Below are positions 14,269 through 22,289 of a stretch of DNA of 34,882 bases, piece by piece. Location: the NCBI GenBank assembly GCA_030377865.1, contig JAUCGA010000035.1:1-34882 (forward strand), written 5' to 3'. This DNA is from Anaerolineales bacterium HSG25 (lineage in GTDB: Bacteria; Chloroflexota; Anaerolineae; 4572-78; J111). The translations under genes and the position numbers were made by a program. Under the pieces are notes generated by a model, which was not told where the DNA came from, did not search any database, and saw only the letters and a list, made by a program, of their open reading frames with translations. Each line of letters begins with the position of its first letter. Within the stretch, counting starts at the first letter, position 1.

Positions 14269-15900
14269 ATGATTGCATTACGTCTTGACCATGTTACGTT
14301 CAGCCATCCAGGTGGCTTAAAATTAGAGAATTTAAGTTGGGCACTTCAAGCGGGACAAAAGTTGGGCTTAGTTGGTCCTAACGGATCCGGAAAGAGTACC
14401 GTTTTACAGCTATTAACGGGTGACTTAACCCCAGATGATGGATTTGTCATCGGTGCTAAAGGTGCGACTGTGGGCTATTTGCCACAGGAAATCAACTTTG
14501 CAAAAGGGCAAACTATTCTAACAGAGGCCATGACCGCTTCTAGCCGTATTGCCGAAATTGACCAAGCCCTACAACGGGTCGAAGCCTCGTTAGCCGACCC
14601 CACGGTCTATAACAGCGAAACCCGTTTGACCGAGGTGCTGAATCAGCAGGCCGATTTGTTGAATCAGTATGAGGAGGCTGGGGGGCTAAAATATGAAAAT
14701 ACAGTCAAAGCAACCCTGCGTCAGTTGGGTTTCTCGAAGGAAGAGTTTGGACTTTCGACCTCGACGTTGAGCGGAGGTCAGAAGAAAATGCTCATGCTGG
14801 TAAAACTGGTTATCAACCGGCCCTCAGTGCTATTGCTTGATGAGCCGGATAATCACCTTGATTTAGCCGGAAAAAATCGGCTAGAACAGTTTATTCATCA
14901 GTATGAGGGAGCAGTAGTCATCGTCTCGCACGACCGATACATGCTAGATGAGGTAGCAACCGGCATTGTGGAGTTGGCTGGAGGTAAGTTTGAGTTTTAC
15001 ACCGGCAGTTATTCGGCCTATGTGACCGAAAAGGAGTTGCGTCAATTGCGTCAAGCACAGATGTACGCGGCTCAACAAAAGGAGATTGCCCAGCTTGAGG
15101 CGGCCATTGCGCGGTTTGAACTATGGGCGAGATTGGTGGTCGACGAACGCCATATCAAACAGGCTCGCAATAAACGTCGGCAAATTGACCGCATGGACAA
15201 GGTCGATAAACCCACCGAGCAACAAAGTATGCGGTTACGTCTAAATGGTTGGCGCGGCTCCGATAAAGTACTAGAAGTAACGGATTTGTTAAAAGCGTTC
15301 GAGGAAAATATCGTCTTAGCTGGATTGAATTTGACTCTATGGCATAAAGAACGAGTCGGCTTGATTGGAGCCAATGGAACCGGAAAAAGCGTCTTCTTCC
15401 GTTGTGTTACCGGCCAAGAAATTCCCACAGATGGGATTATAAAAATCGGCCCAAGTGTAAAAATGGGGATATATACCCAAGAGCATGAGAGTCTCGATTA
15501 TGGCAAAAATCTGGTCGAAACGGTACGAGATATCAAGTCGATGTATGAACATGAGGCCATTGCTTTTTTGGGTAAATTCCAGTTTCCTTATCAAAAAGCA
15601 TTGTACCAAACCGTGGGTAGTTTGAGTGGTGGAGAACGTAGTCGCCTACAAATGGCTCTGCTCATGCTCCAAGAGCCAAACTTTTTGCTTCTTGACGAGC
15701 CGACTAATAACATTGACATTCAATCGGCAGAGGTGTTAGAAATGGCTCTGAACGAGTTTAATGGCACAGTTCTGGTGATTTCCCATGATCGTTATTTTCT
15801 GGACAAAGTGGTCGATAAGGTAGTAGAACTAGACCCCAATCAAGGTGATTTGGTTGAGTATCTGGGCGGTTATACTGATTATCTGGCCGAGCAAAGTTAA
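14269..15900 (+). CDS. ABC-F family ATPase (ribosome-associated, possible antibiotic resistance)
   Basis: The 543-residue soluble protein has two ABC ATPase domains and no membrane segments. Domain 1 has GPNGSGKST near residue 41, LSGGQKK and LLLDEPDNHLD. Domain 2 has GANGTGKSV near residue 370, LSGGERSR and LLLDEPTNNID. The charged helical linker between them (about 245-330, with RHIKQARNKRRQIDRMDK) corresponds to the P-site tRNA interaction motif. ABC-F proteins enter the ribosomal E site to relieve stalls or displace antibiotics. The AAGGAG ribosome binding site precedes the ATG. The promoter, leader peptide and terminators upstream match the regulation of drug-induced ABC-F resistance genes, which favours that role over a housekeeping factor such as EttA. 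The drug class cannot be inferred. Confidence 0.9.
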   Translation: MIALRLDHVTFSHPGGLKLENLSWALQAGQKLGLVGPNGSGKSTVLQLLTGDLTPDDGFVIGAKGATVGYLPQEINFAKGQTILTEAMTASSRIAEIDQALQRVEASLADPTVYNSETRLTEVLNQQADLLNQYEEAGGLKYENTVKATLRQLGFSKEEFGLSTSTLSGGQKKMLMLVKLVINRPSVLLLDEPDNHLDLAGKNRLEQFIHQYEGAVVIVSHDRYMLDEVATGIVELAGGKFEFYTGSYSAYVTEKELRQLRQAQMYAAQQKEIAQLEAAIARFELWARLVVDERHIKQARNKRRQIDRMDKVDKPTEQQSMRLRLNGWRGSDKVLEVTDLLKAFEENIVLAGLNLTLWHKERVGLIGANGTGKSVFFRCVTGQEIPTDGIIKIGPSVKMGIYTQEHESLDYGKNLVETVRDIKSMYEHEAIAFLGKFQFPYQKALYQTVGSLSGGERSRLQMALLMLQEPNFLLLDEPTNNIDIQSAEVLEMALNEFNGTVLVISHDRYFLDKVVDKVVELDPNQGDLVEYLGGYTDYLAEQS

Positions 15901-15912
15901 AGGTGGGCAGAA

Positions 15913-16063
15913 GTTTATCATTTCAACATGACTAAAACAATATCTGACAGGATTAACAGAATTGACAGGATTACAAGCAAAAAAATCCTGTTAATCTTGT
16001 TAATCCTGTCAAAAAATACTTTTGGTTTTATCAACATGTCAGGTTATGAATGAAACGACAAAC
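15913..16063. mobile_element. R3 element, complete single-unit copy
   Basis: The ends GTTTATCATTTCAACATG and CATG-type TATGAATGAAACGACAAAC are inverted repeats. The 151-bp body is the TCTGACAGGATTAACAG / TTAATCCTGTC hairpin. It starts 12 bases after the ABC-F stop codon. No target duplication was recognised. Confidence 0.78.
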
Positions 16064-16161
16064 TCTTGTCAATTGTTCTATATGACCATAAGGCAAAAAA
16101 TTAATTATGACTAATTTATTATTATCAGTCGGCTAGTTTGCATTTTTTCATAAAATTAGAG

Positions 16162-16194
16162 ACAATAGGGGCGTATCCTCCTACTATTGTTTTT
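16162..16194 (+). terminator. Hairpin with T tract before the protease gene
   Basis: ACAATAG (16162-16168) pairs with CTATTGT (16184-16190) and is followed by TTTT. It lies 23 bases before the protease ATG, so it either ends upstream transcription or acts as a leader hairpin of the protease gene. Confidence 0.5.
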
Positions 16195-16217
16195 CCAACA
16201 AAACCAGTAAAAATTCT

Positions 16218-19200
16218 ATGTCGAAACCAACCAAAAAACAGTTTTACTTTAACGGTGTGCATGCAGTTACAGGTAATGTCTGTTTTCCATCCCTATCTTC
16301 AAATCAATTAGCCCCCATCCTCCGGCTTGATGAGGAAGATACGGCCTATTTAGCCGAACTTCGGGATAATTTGACCTCGACAAATATAGATAACCATGCT
16401 GATTTGGCTCAAGCCGGATGGGGAGTCATCTTTAGTTATAACGCATCGCCAGCCCTACAAGAAGCATTAACCCCCCTGCTTGAGCTACGCCAAACGCAAT
16501 CTCCAAAACAGTTTCGTATTTTTGCCGATGGCGACGGCTATAACCCCGATGAAACATGTAGCGAGTTTGTGTATCGGCATTACATCACCGCCAAAAAACC
16601 TCTCCCCCACTATTTGTTGATTGTCGGTAGCCCGTCTGAAATTCCCTATAAATTCCAACAACATCTGAACATTCAACACGCGGTGGGGCGTATCTATTTT
16701 GATGATGAGACAGCCTATCATCGCTACGCCCAAACGGTCGTTGCCGCCGAAACGGGTCAAATCCGCTTGCCTCGTCACCTCTCCTTTTTTAGCGTGGCTA
16801 ATCCGCATGACCGCGCCTCTGGTTACAGTACCAAGCATGACAGTTATCGACTCTATCGTCATCTTAAACAACTTGATTCTAATTGGCAGGTCGATTTTTT
16901 GGCTCGCCAAACCCCCAAAACCAATCTCTCCCCATTATTAGGCGGCAAGAAGACTCCCGCCGTCCTTGTCTTGTCGGGGCATGGGCTAATAGTTCCAGCG
17001 ACCAATCCGCGTCAGCAGGCTGAACAGGGGGCGTTGCTGTGTCAAGATTGGTTGGGCAGTCAGCATGACGGGGCAATCCCGCCGGAGTTCTACTTCTCCG
17101 CTGATGATATATCTGAGCAGGCCAGTTTAGCGGGTTCATTGCTTTTCCATTATAGTAGCTACGGTGCAGGGACATCACCGCATAGGCAAATCGACGGTCA
17201 GACTGACCAGCCTCCTTTTGTAGCAAAGTTGCCGCAACAATTGTTAAGTCATCCTCAAGGTGGCATGTTGGCGGTGTTTAGCTATGTTGATCGCTTGTGG
17301 GGTGGCTCCTCGGCTCGGCATGATTTGGCCGCGAAACTGTCTGAGGCTGTGTTAGCCGGAGTGATGGCTGGTCAACCCATCGGCTTGGCGTTTGACCGTT
17401 TCGATGAAAAATTTATCAAACTGGCTCACAAGCTTGAGCTGGGTATCCGCTATACTCAACGACTCCAGCGCCAACATCCGGCTAAATTTGACGATTATAT
17501 AGAAAAATACGGCACGGCTTTGGTCGATTTGTGGGTCGATTACAACGATCTCAAGAACTATGCCATTATTGGTGATCCGGCGGTGCGGGTGCCGGTTGAT
17601 TCGGCGATTCGGTTGATTCAGCGATTCAGCGATTCGGCGATTCAAACGATTCAAACGCCTCAAGATGAGATACGTGATACCGTTGTTAAACCAGAGAAAG
17701 CCATTGATGCGCCTAAATCGCCAGAACCACTCGATACACCAGACGTTGAATCGCCGAATCGCCGAATCGCAGAATCGTCTGAATCGCCAGAATTACTCGA
17801 TACATCAGTCGCAGAATCGCAGAATCGACTTGAATCGCCTGAACTACTCGACATAGCTGACCTTTCCTTTGGATTATCCAATACCACGGAGGAACAGGAA
17901 TCGGCAGAAGTCGTTGAACCGCCTGAACCGTCTGAATTACTCGATACATCAGTCGTTGAATCGCAGAATCGCAGAATCGCAGAATCGTCTGAATCGCCAG
18001 AATCGCAGAATCGCCTTGAATCGGCTAACCTTTCCTTCGGACTATCCGATACCACGGACGAACAGGAATCAGCAGAAGTCGTAGAATCGCCGAATCGCCG
18101 AATCGCCGAATCGCCAGAATCGCTCGAATCGCCAGAATCGCCGAATCGCTTTGAATCGGCTGACCTTTCCTTCGGACTATCCGATACCACGGAGGAACAG
18201 GAATCGGCAGAAGTCGTTGAATCGCCGAATCGTAGAATCGTAGAATCGTCTGAATTACTCGATACACCAGCCGTTGAATCGAAGAATCGAAGAATCGAAG
18301 AATCGCAGAATCGACTTGAATCGCCTGAATCGCCGAATCGACATGAATCGCTTAACCGTCCCCTCACAGTGGGGGATATTTTAGATTATAAAACCACCAA
18401 AATCAGTGCCCACTTTGGGCAAATTAACTATCACAGGAGATACAACATGGCTGATGAATTAGAAAATGATGAATTGATGATGTTTAACGGAGTTAACGGC
18501 TCTAATGGGGAGTATGGGATTCCTCCTATGACGAGCGAGGAGTTGTCGAAATTTATTCAGGGAGAGGGCGCGCCTGATAATCTCAAAGAGTTAAAGTTTC
18601 GACATGAAAGTGCCGACCAAGAAACGTTTGGAGTTAAAGAAGGCGTTGACCCTAAAGATATATCCCAAACAGGTTGGGGGGTTATCTTTTATGCCAAAGA
18701 CCCGCGTACAGACGAAATTAAAGAAGCATTACAACCCCTGCTTGATCTGCGAAAAAGTCAGGCAGGGAAATATTTCCGGCTGTATGAAAAGGCGGATGGT
18801 CTTCGAGATGGGGAATCGAAGGGGAAGTTCTTGGCTCGGCATGGGGCAGGCCCTGGCCCAGCGGACCCCGATAATGTGCCATACTATTTATTGATTGTGG
18901 CTAGTCCAGAAGATATTGATTACCGATTCCAATATCTGGTAGATGTTCAGTACGCGGTGGGGCGAATCCACTTCGAGACGATGCAGGAGTATGCAAACTA
19001 TGCTCAAAGCGTCGTCGATGCGGAGACTAAAAACCTAAAATTGGCTCGTAACGTTGAGTTTTTCAGTGTCGCCAATAAAGGTGATAAAGCCACCGCGTTG
19101 AGCAACCGTCATCTATTAGCGCCACTGGCCGAACAAATCAAAACTCGAGATGATAGTTGGAATGTGAATTTGATTAAAGAATCTGAGGCCACAAAAAACA

Positions 19201-20474
19201 AACTTGGTGAGATTCTTAATGGTGATACTCCGCCAGCCTTCCTTTTTACCGGCAGTCATGGCATGGAGTTTGACATGAACGACAATCGACAACTCCCTCA
19301 TCAGGGGGCGTTGCTGTGTCAAGATTGGCCGGGGCCAAAAGCATGGCGCGGTAAAGGGCCAATCCCCGAAGATTTTTACTTTGCCGGTACCGATTTAAGT
19401 AAAGATGCCAATCTATCTGGCATGATTAGTTTCTTCTTTGCCTGTTATGGCGGTGGGACTCCCATGCACGACGAGTTCTCAAAAAAGGCATTTAAAAAAC
19501 GAAAAGAGATTGCTCCCCGCCCATTTTTGGCAGGTCTGCCGACCCAGATGTTAAATCGGCCTAAAGGAGGAGCCTTGGCAGTCGTGGGTCATGTGGAACG
19601 AGCTTGGGGCTTCTCGTTTGTCTGGCCCGGCGCGGGGGCGCAAATCGAGGTGTTTAACAGCACCTTAACTCGCCTTTTAGAGGGCCATCCGATTGGATCA
19701 GCAATTGAGTATTTTAATGAACGGTATGCCGAGATGTCAAGCGTTTTAAGTGATGAGTTAGAGCAGATTGAGTATGGCCAAGAGGCTGATCCATATTTGT
19801 TGGCTGACCTGTGGACCTCAAACAACGATGCTCGTGACTACATCGTCATTGGTGATCCGGCGGTTCGTTTGCCGGTAGCAGAGGCTAACGAAGCCACGAC
19901 AGAACGCACAGTGATTGAGGTAGGAACAGGGTCAGCCCCTGCCTCAACCGAAGAGGCACCATCCGCGGATAGTTCATTTAGTAGCGATGATAGTGATACA
20001 TCCGAGCAACCCAAAGCCGATGAGTCGTTTGGTTTCTTTAGCGGTAGCGATGACCGCTCTGAAGTGGCAACTGTCGATAACCAAGCTCAGGACGAGGGAG
20101 AAGGTGGTTTGGTCGCGGCCATGAAAGAAACGGTCGAAAAACTAAGTGCTAAATTAGCCGATGCGGTGGATGATTTGACCAGTTTGGAGGTTATGACTTA
20201 TGTCAGCGAAGATTTAGAAAAAACTAACCAATTGTCTGTTTTTGGTAAGAAAAAAATTCAAAAAGCAGACCTTCGAGCCATGACCCGTATTGCCCTTGAT
20301 GGGGACATTATCAATCTGGTGCCAAAAAAGGAGACTGAAGAAGGCACTAAGATTGACCAAGAATTGTGGCATACCCACGTCGAAATGGTACGGTTAGCCC
20401 AAACTAACCGCATGGAGTTTGTAAGAGCGTTGGGCGAAATCAGCGGGACGTTGGTCAAAGCACTTCGAGGATAA
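16218..20474 (+). CDS. Tandem caspase-fold (C25-like) protease with inactive first copy
   Basis: The 1418-residue chain has two homologous clan-CD protease copies. Copy 1 (about 1-455) has YLLIVGSPSEIPYKFQ, IQHAVGRIYF and the His motif LSGHG (His255), but the Cys position is Ser314 (HYSSYGAG). Copy 2 (about 744-1215) has YLLIVASPEDIDYRFQ, VQYAVGRIHF, GSHG (His1014) and Cys1076 in FFACYGGG. The His-Cys order, 62-residue spacing and VGR strand resemble gingipain-type peptidases. Residues of about 456-730 are a low-complexity linker (NRRIAES units) with three LSFGLSDTTEEQ segments. After a second acidic linker, residues of about 1300-1418 form a helical-plus-strand domain shared with the next gene. 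There is no signal peptide, so it is cytosolic. The first start has a weak ribosome binding site; copy 2 has its own. The substrate is unknown. Confidence 0.75.
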   Translation: MSKPTKKQFYFNGVHAVTGNVCFPSLSSNQLAPILRLDEEDTAYLAELRDNLTSTNIDNHADLAQAGWGVIFSYNASPALQEALTPLLELRQTQSPKQFRIFADGDGYNPDETCSEFVYRHYITAKKPLPHYLLIVGSPSEIPYKFQQHLNIQHAVGRIYFDDETAYHRYAQTVVAAETGQIRLPRHLSFFSVANPHDRASGYSTKHDSYRLYRHLKQLDSNWQVDFLARQTPKTNLSPLLGGKKTPAVLVLSGHGLIVPATNPRQQAEQGALLCQDWLGSQHDGAIPPEFYFSADDISEQASLAGSLLFHYSSYGAGTSPHRQIDGQTDQPPFVAKLPQQLLSHPQGGMLAVFSYVDRLWGGSSARHDLAAKLSEAVLAGVMAGQPIGLAFDRFDEKFIKLAHKLELGIRYTQRLQRQHPAKFDDYIEKYGTALVDLWVDYNDLKNYAIIGDPAVRVPVDSAIRLIQRFSDSAIQTIQTPQDEIRDTVVKPEKAIDAPKSPEPLDTPDVESPNRRIAESSESPELLDTSVAESQNRLESPELLDIADLSFGLSNTTEEQESAEVVEPPEPSELLDTSVVESQNRRIAESSESPESQNRLESANLSFGLSDTTDEQESAEVVESPNRRIAESPESLESPESPNRFESADLSFGLSDTTEEQESAEVVESPNRRIVESSELLDTPAVESKNRRIEESQNRLESPESPNRHESLNRPLTVGDILDYKTTKISAHFGQINYHRRYNMADELENDELMMFNGVNGSNGEYGIPPMTSEELSKFIQGEGAPDNLKELKFRHESADQETFGVKEGVDPKDISQTGWGVIFYAKDPRTDEIKEALQPLLDLRKSQAGKYFRLYEKADGLRDGESKGKFLARHGAGPGPADPDNVPYYLLIVASPEDIDYRFQYLVDVQYAVGRIHFETMQEYANYAQSVVDAETKNLKLARNVEFFSVANKGDKATALSNRHLLAPLAEQIKTRDDSWNVNLIKESEATKNKLGEILNGDTPPAFLFTGSHGMEFDMNDNRQLPHQGALLCQDWPGPKAWRGKGPIPEDFYFAGTDLSKDANLSGMISFFFACYGGGTPMHDEFSKKAFKKRKEIAPRPFLAGLPTQMLNRPKGGALAVVGHVERAWGFSFVWPGAGAQIEVFNSTLTRLLEGHPIGSAIEYFNERYAEMSSVLSDELEQIEYGQEADPYLLADLWTSNNDARDYIVIGDPAVRLPVAEANEATTERTVIEVGTGSAPASTEEAPSADSSFSSDDSDTSEQPKADESFGFFSGSDDRSEVATVDNQAQDEGEGGLVAAMKETVEKLSAKLADAVDDLTSLEVMTYVSEDLEKTNQLSVFGKKKIQKADLRAMTRIALDGDIINLVPKKETEEGTKIDQELWHTHVEMVRLAQTNRMEFVRALGEISGTLVKALRG
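17593..18352 (+). repeat. In-frame low-complexity repeat tract in the protease linker
   Basis: The DNA consists largely of 9-base-scale units of the type GAATCGCCG / CGATTCAGC, coding ESPNRRIAES-like peptide. Three longer repeats each contain the conserved peptide LSFGL(S)(N/D)TT(E/D)EQESAEVVE. The opposite strand is open for 235 codons (Ser/Asp-rich), purely because of the repeat. The same DNA unit recurs in non-coding form after queF at 22695-22815. Confidence 0.85.
18435..18449 (+). promoter_or_regulatory. Internal ribosome binding site and ATG for the active protease copy
   Basis: AGGAGA (18435-18440), six bases and ATG (18447, residue 744 of the long frame) form a better start signal than that of the long ORF itself. 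Translation from here gives 675 residues (MADELENDELMMFNGVNG...) that align from their first residues with the N-terminus of copy 1 (FNGV...). It marks the original start of a second gene now read through from the first. Confidence 0.65.
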
Positions 20475-20487
20475 TTCTATAAACAAA

Positions 20488-20525
20488 GAATGGTTCAATG
20501 TTAAAACTTAAAAATTGAACCATTC
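20488..20525. repeat. TGGTTCAAT hairpin after the protease gene
   Basis: GAATGGTTCAAT (20488-20499) and ATTGAACCATTC (20514-20525) pair over 12 bp. It follows the protease stop by 13 bases and could end that transcript, though no T tract follows. Confidence 0.6.
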
Positions 20526-20538
20526 TCAATCAATCAAT

Positions 20539-20693
20539 TAATAAATGGTTCTCTGGTAGATTCCGTGCAACTCAAAACTGCATCCTGAATTAGATACCTT
20601 GATAGGGCAATCTTCCCGCAAGTTTAAAACTTGCGGGAAGATGATGACACAATCATGACGTTTGCACGGAAAGACCCAAAGAGCCTAATAAAT
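20539..20693. mobile_element. R2 element, complete, with 8-bp target duplication
   Basis: The element is 20547-20685. The left end GGTTCTCTGGTAGATTCCGT and the reverse complement of the right end, GGCTCTTTGGGTCTTTCCGT, match over about 24 positions. TAATAAAT flanks both sides (20539-20546 and 20686-20693). The core is the CTTCCCGCAAGTTT palindrome. It lies between the protease gene and its small partner. Confidence 0.88.
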
Positions 20694-20709
20694 TACAAGG
20701 AGCTTAACA

Positions 20710-21114
20710 ATGGACGAAATTACAACAACAAACAGTGGTGAAATGGAAGTTATTCCGCCCGGAGCAGTAACTCCGGCCAGTAGTGATATGGCAGGTACCA
20801 TTCAAGAGATGTCGCAAAAATTAGCCACCATGTTACGTGACGTGGTCAACGACATGTCAAAATTAGAGATTAAGACTTACACCAGCAAAGATTTAGAGCG
20901 GTCAAGTCTGGTCAAACTACGGGCTACCACCGAGATTCATCTGGATGGTGACGTGTCCGTTACCATCCCCGAAGCAGAAGGGGCTGATGGTCAAACCCAG
21001 ATTGATGACAAGGTGTGGACGATTCATAAAGAGATGGTCGAGATGGCCCAAGATAAACGCGTCGAGTTTATTAAGGCGCTAGGTCAAGTGGCCGGGTCGT
21101 TGCTAAAAGAATAG
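20710..21114 (+). CDS. Small partner protein sharing the protease C-terminal domain
   Basis: The 134-residue protein has no recognised family. From about residue 25 it aligns along its length with residues 1300-1418 of the protease: a helix (TIQEMSQKLATMLRDVVNDM), the strand LEIKTYTSKDLE, RATTEIHLDGDVSVTIP, then DDKVWTIHKEMVEMAQDKRVEFIKALGQVAGSLL. The protease has a ten-residue insert after the DLE motif. The shared domain could let the two proteins assemble side by side. The AAGGAG ribosome binding site is good. An R2 element lies directly upstream, so it may be transcribed with the protease by read-through. Function is unknown; an adaptor or regulator of the protease is an inference. Confidence 0.7.
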   Translation: MDEITTTNSGEMEVIPPGAVTPASSDMAGTIQEMSQKLATMLRDVVNDMSKLEIKTYTSKDLERSSLVKLRATTEIHLDGDVSVTIPEAEGADGQTQIDDKVWTIHKEMVEMAQDKRVEFIKALGQVAGSLLKE

Positions 21115-21120
21115 GAAGTA

Positions 21121-21157
21121 AGGGAGTAGGGAGTAACATTTTACGTCCCTACTCCCT
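21121..21157. repeat. Hairpin of heptanucleotide units after the partner gene
   Basis: AGGGAGTAGGGA (21121-21132) and TCCCTACTCCCT (21146-21157) pair perfectly over 12 bp and are built from a 7-base unit (GGGAGTA). It lies seven bases after the stop codon. Confidence 0.65.
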
Positions 21158-21168
21158 CTACTCTCTCA

Positions 21169-21342
21169 CTACTAAAGGTAGTGTTGACCTGTTGACTGAT
21201 AGCCTTGGGCTAAAGCCACAAGGCTAAGAGCTTCAAGACCGCTAAAGCGGCCTAAATAGCTGGCTTCAGCCTGCTTTAGCTTTTAGCATCGGGATTGATT
21301 CCGATGCGTCATCAGTCAAGATAACAACACTACCCTACTAAA
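21169..21342. mobile_element. R6 element with 8-bp target duplication
   Basis: The element is 21177-21334 (158 bp). GGTAGTGTTG at the left and CAACACTACC at the right are perfect inverted ends, and similarity continues inward (TTGACTGAT / ATCAGTCAA). CTACTAAA is present on both sides (21169-21176 and 21335-21342). The right duplication ends two bases before the ATG of the next gene. Confidence 0.88.
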
Positions 21343-21344
21343 TT

Positions 21345-22145
21345 ATGCCTATAGAATATACTGTTTATGGGTTAGATGATGATAGCCCTGACCTGTTTGG
21401 CATTTGGCAAGCACCATCAGACATGGACGCGGTCTCTTTCTCGGTGGGTGATGATGACGCGCCCGATGAGGATGAGGTGGTTTGGTCGGTCTCCTTGCCC
21501 GATGATCCGATTTTGGCTCAAGCAAGCCTGAATCAGCAACTGCATCTTATGCAAAGCAACCGTAGTGCAATGGCGCAGGCAAAAGAGACCATGCAAATTC
21601 TGACTCCGCGTCCGGTTGAAGATTCAGTCTCCTTTTCAGTTGGGGACGAGGCCGAATCACCAGAGATGGCCTTGCAACGGAACATGGCTCGTTTGCAGGG
21701 GCATGATGTGGTTTCATTTGGAGTAAATGATGAGGAGGATGATTGGTCTGGAACGGTAGACAATTTCCAAAAATTTATGACCCAACTGTTCCGGCTGATG
21801 AAACCATCGCTCCAAACCGAAACCAAGATTGGGCAGGTATTAATGGCTCAATCCGTTGTAAGTTTAACCGGCGACATCAACACCACTTGGTATCGCGGAA
21901 CGACGGTTTCGCATACCAAACTACACAACAAAACGCTGTCTCTCTCGATGGCATCTCGAACAGCCATGTTACAGTTGGTAGCTCAAATCACTGCCGGAGC
22001 AACAGTTTTGGCTGTCAGATTTAATCTACCGGGCGGCCAGTTGATGGCTCTGCCCGCGGCCTGGAAATATATTCAGGATGTGATGAAGCAGAGCAAAAAG
22101 ATGGCTCTGTTACAACGGGAGTTGACCAAGACGAGCAATCTGTAA
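21345..22145 (+). CDS. Unknown protein with repeated SFSVGD motif, third gene of the protease cluster
   Basis: The 266-residue protein has no recognised family. The N-terminal 135 residues are acidic and probably flexible, carrying VSFSVGD at 30-36, VSFSVGD at 95-101 and VSFGVND at 123-129, each followed by acidic residues; a weaker VWSVSLPDD lies near 48. The same type of motif (LSFGLSDTTEE) is repeated three times in the protease linker. Residues of about 140-266 look folded: a helix (NFQKFMTQLFRLM), strands around VVSLTGDINTTWYRG, then helices (MLQLVAQITAGATVLAV). SLTGDINTTW recalls IHLDGDVSVTI of the partner protein, so the C-terminal part may be a distant relative. No ribosome binding site precedes the ATG. 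Confidence 0.65.
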   Translation: MPIEYTVYGLDDDSPDLFGIWQAPSDMDAVSFSVGDDDAPDEDEVVWSVSLPDDPILAQASLNQQLHLMQSNRSAMAQAKETMQILTPRPVEDSVSFSVGDEAESPEMALQRNMARLQGHDVVSFGVNDEEDDWSGTVDNFQKFMTQLFRLMKPSLQTETKIGQVLMAQSVVSLTGDINTTWYRGTTVSHTKLHNKTLSLSMASRTAMLQLVAQITAGATVLAVRFNLPGGQLMALPAAWKYIQDVMKQSKKMALLQRELTKTSNL

Positions 22146-22179
22146 ATTGTGGTAGACAAACTGTACAACACCACCATTA

Positions 22180-22227
22180 AACGCCCAACCAGTTTACAAA
22201 GTCCACAAACTGGTAGAGGCGTTTTTT
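22180..22227 (+). terminator. Rho-independent terminator of the protease cluster
   Basis: AACGCC plus ACCAGTTT (22180-22195) pair with AAACTGGT plus GGCGTT (22207-22223), with small internal bulges, followed by TTTTTT. It ends the transcript 35 bases after the 266-residue gene and separates it from queF. Confidence 0.85.
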
Positions 22228-22289
22228 GTTTGGAGCAATATCAATATAATAAAGGTCAGATAAATATTTTTAATATCAGGAGTGTTTGC

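Noticed and set aside
17593..18352. Possible CRISPR array because of many short direct repeats
   Set aside because: The units are 9-base low-complexity repeats in an open coding frame. There is no regular repeat-spacer alternation and no cas gene.
17660..18367. 235-codon minus-strand frame rich in Ser and Asp (GDSGDSSRFCDS)
   Set aside because: It is the mirror of the tandem repeat in the protease linker. The repeat lacks stop codons on both strands, and no ribosome binding site is present.
22141..22289. preQ1 riboswitch upstream of queF
   Set aside because: The only strong structure is a Rho-independent terminator next to the previous gene. The conserved preQ1 aptamer segments are not visible.
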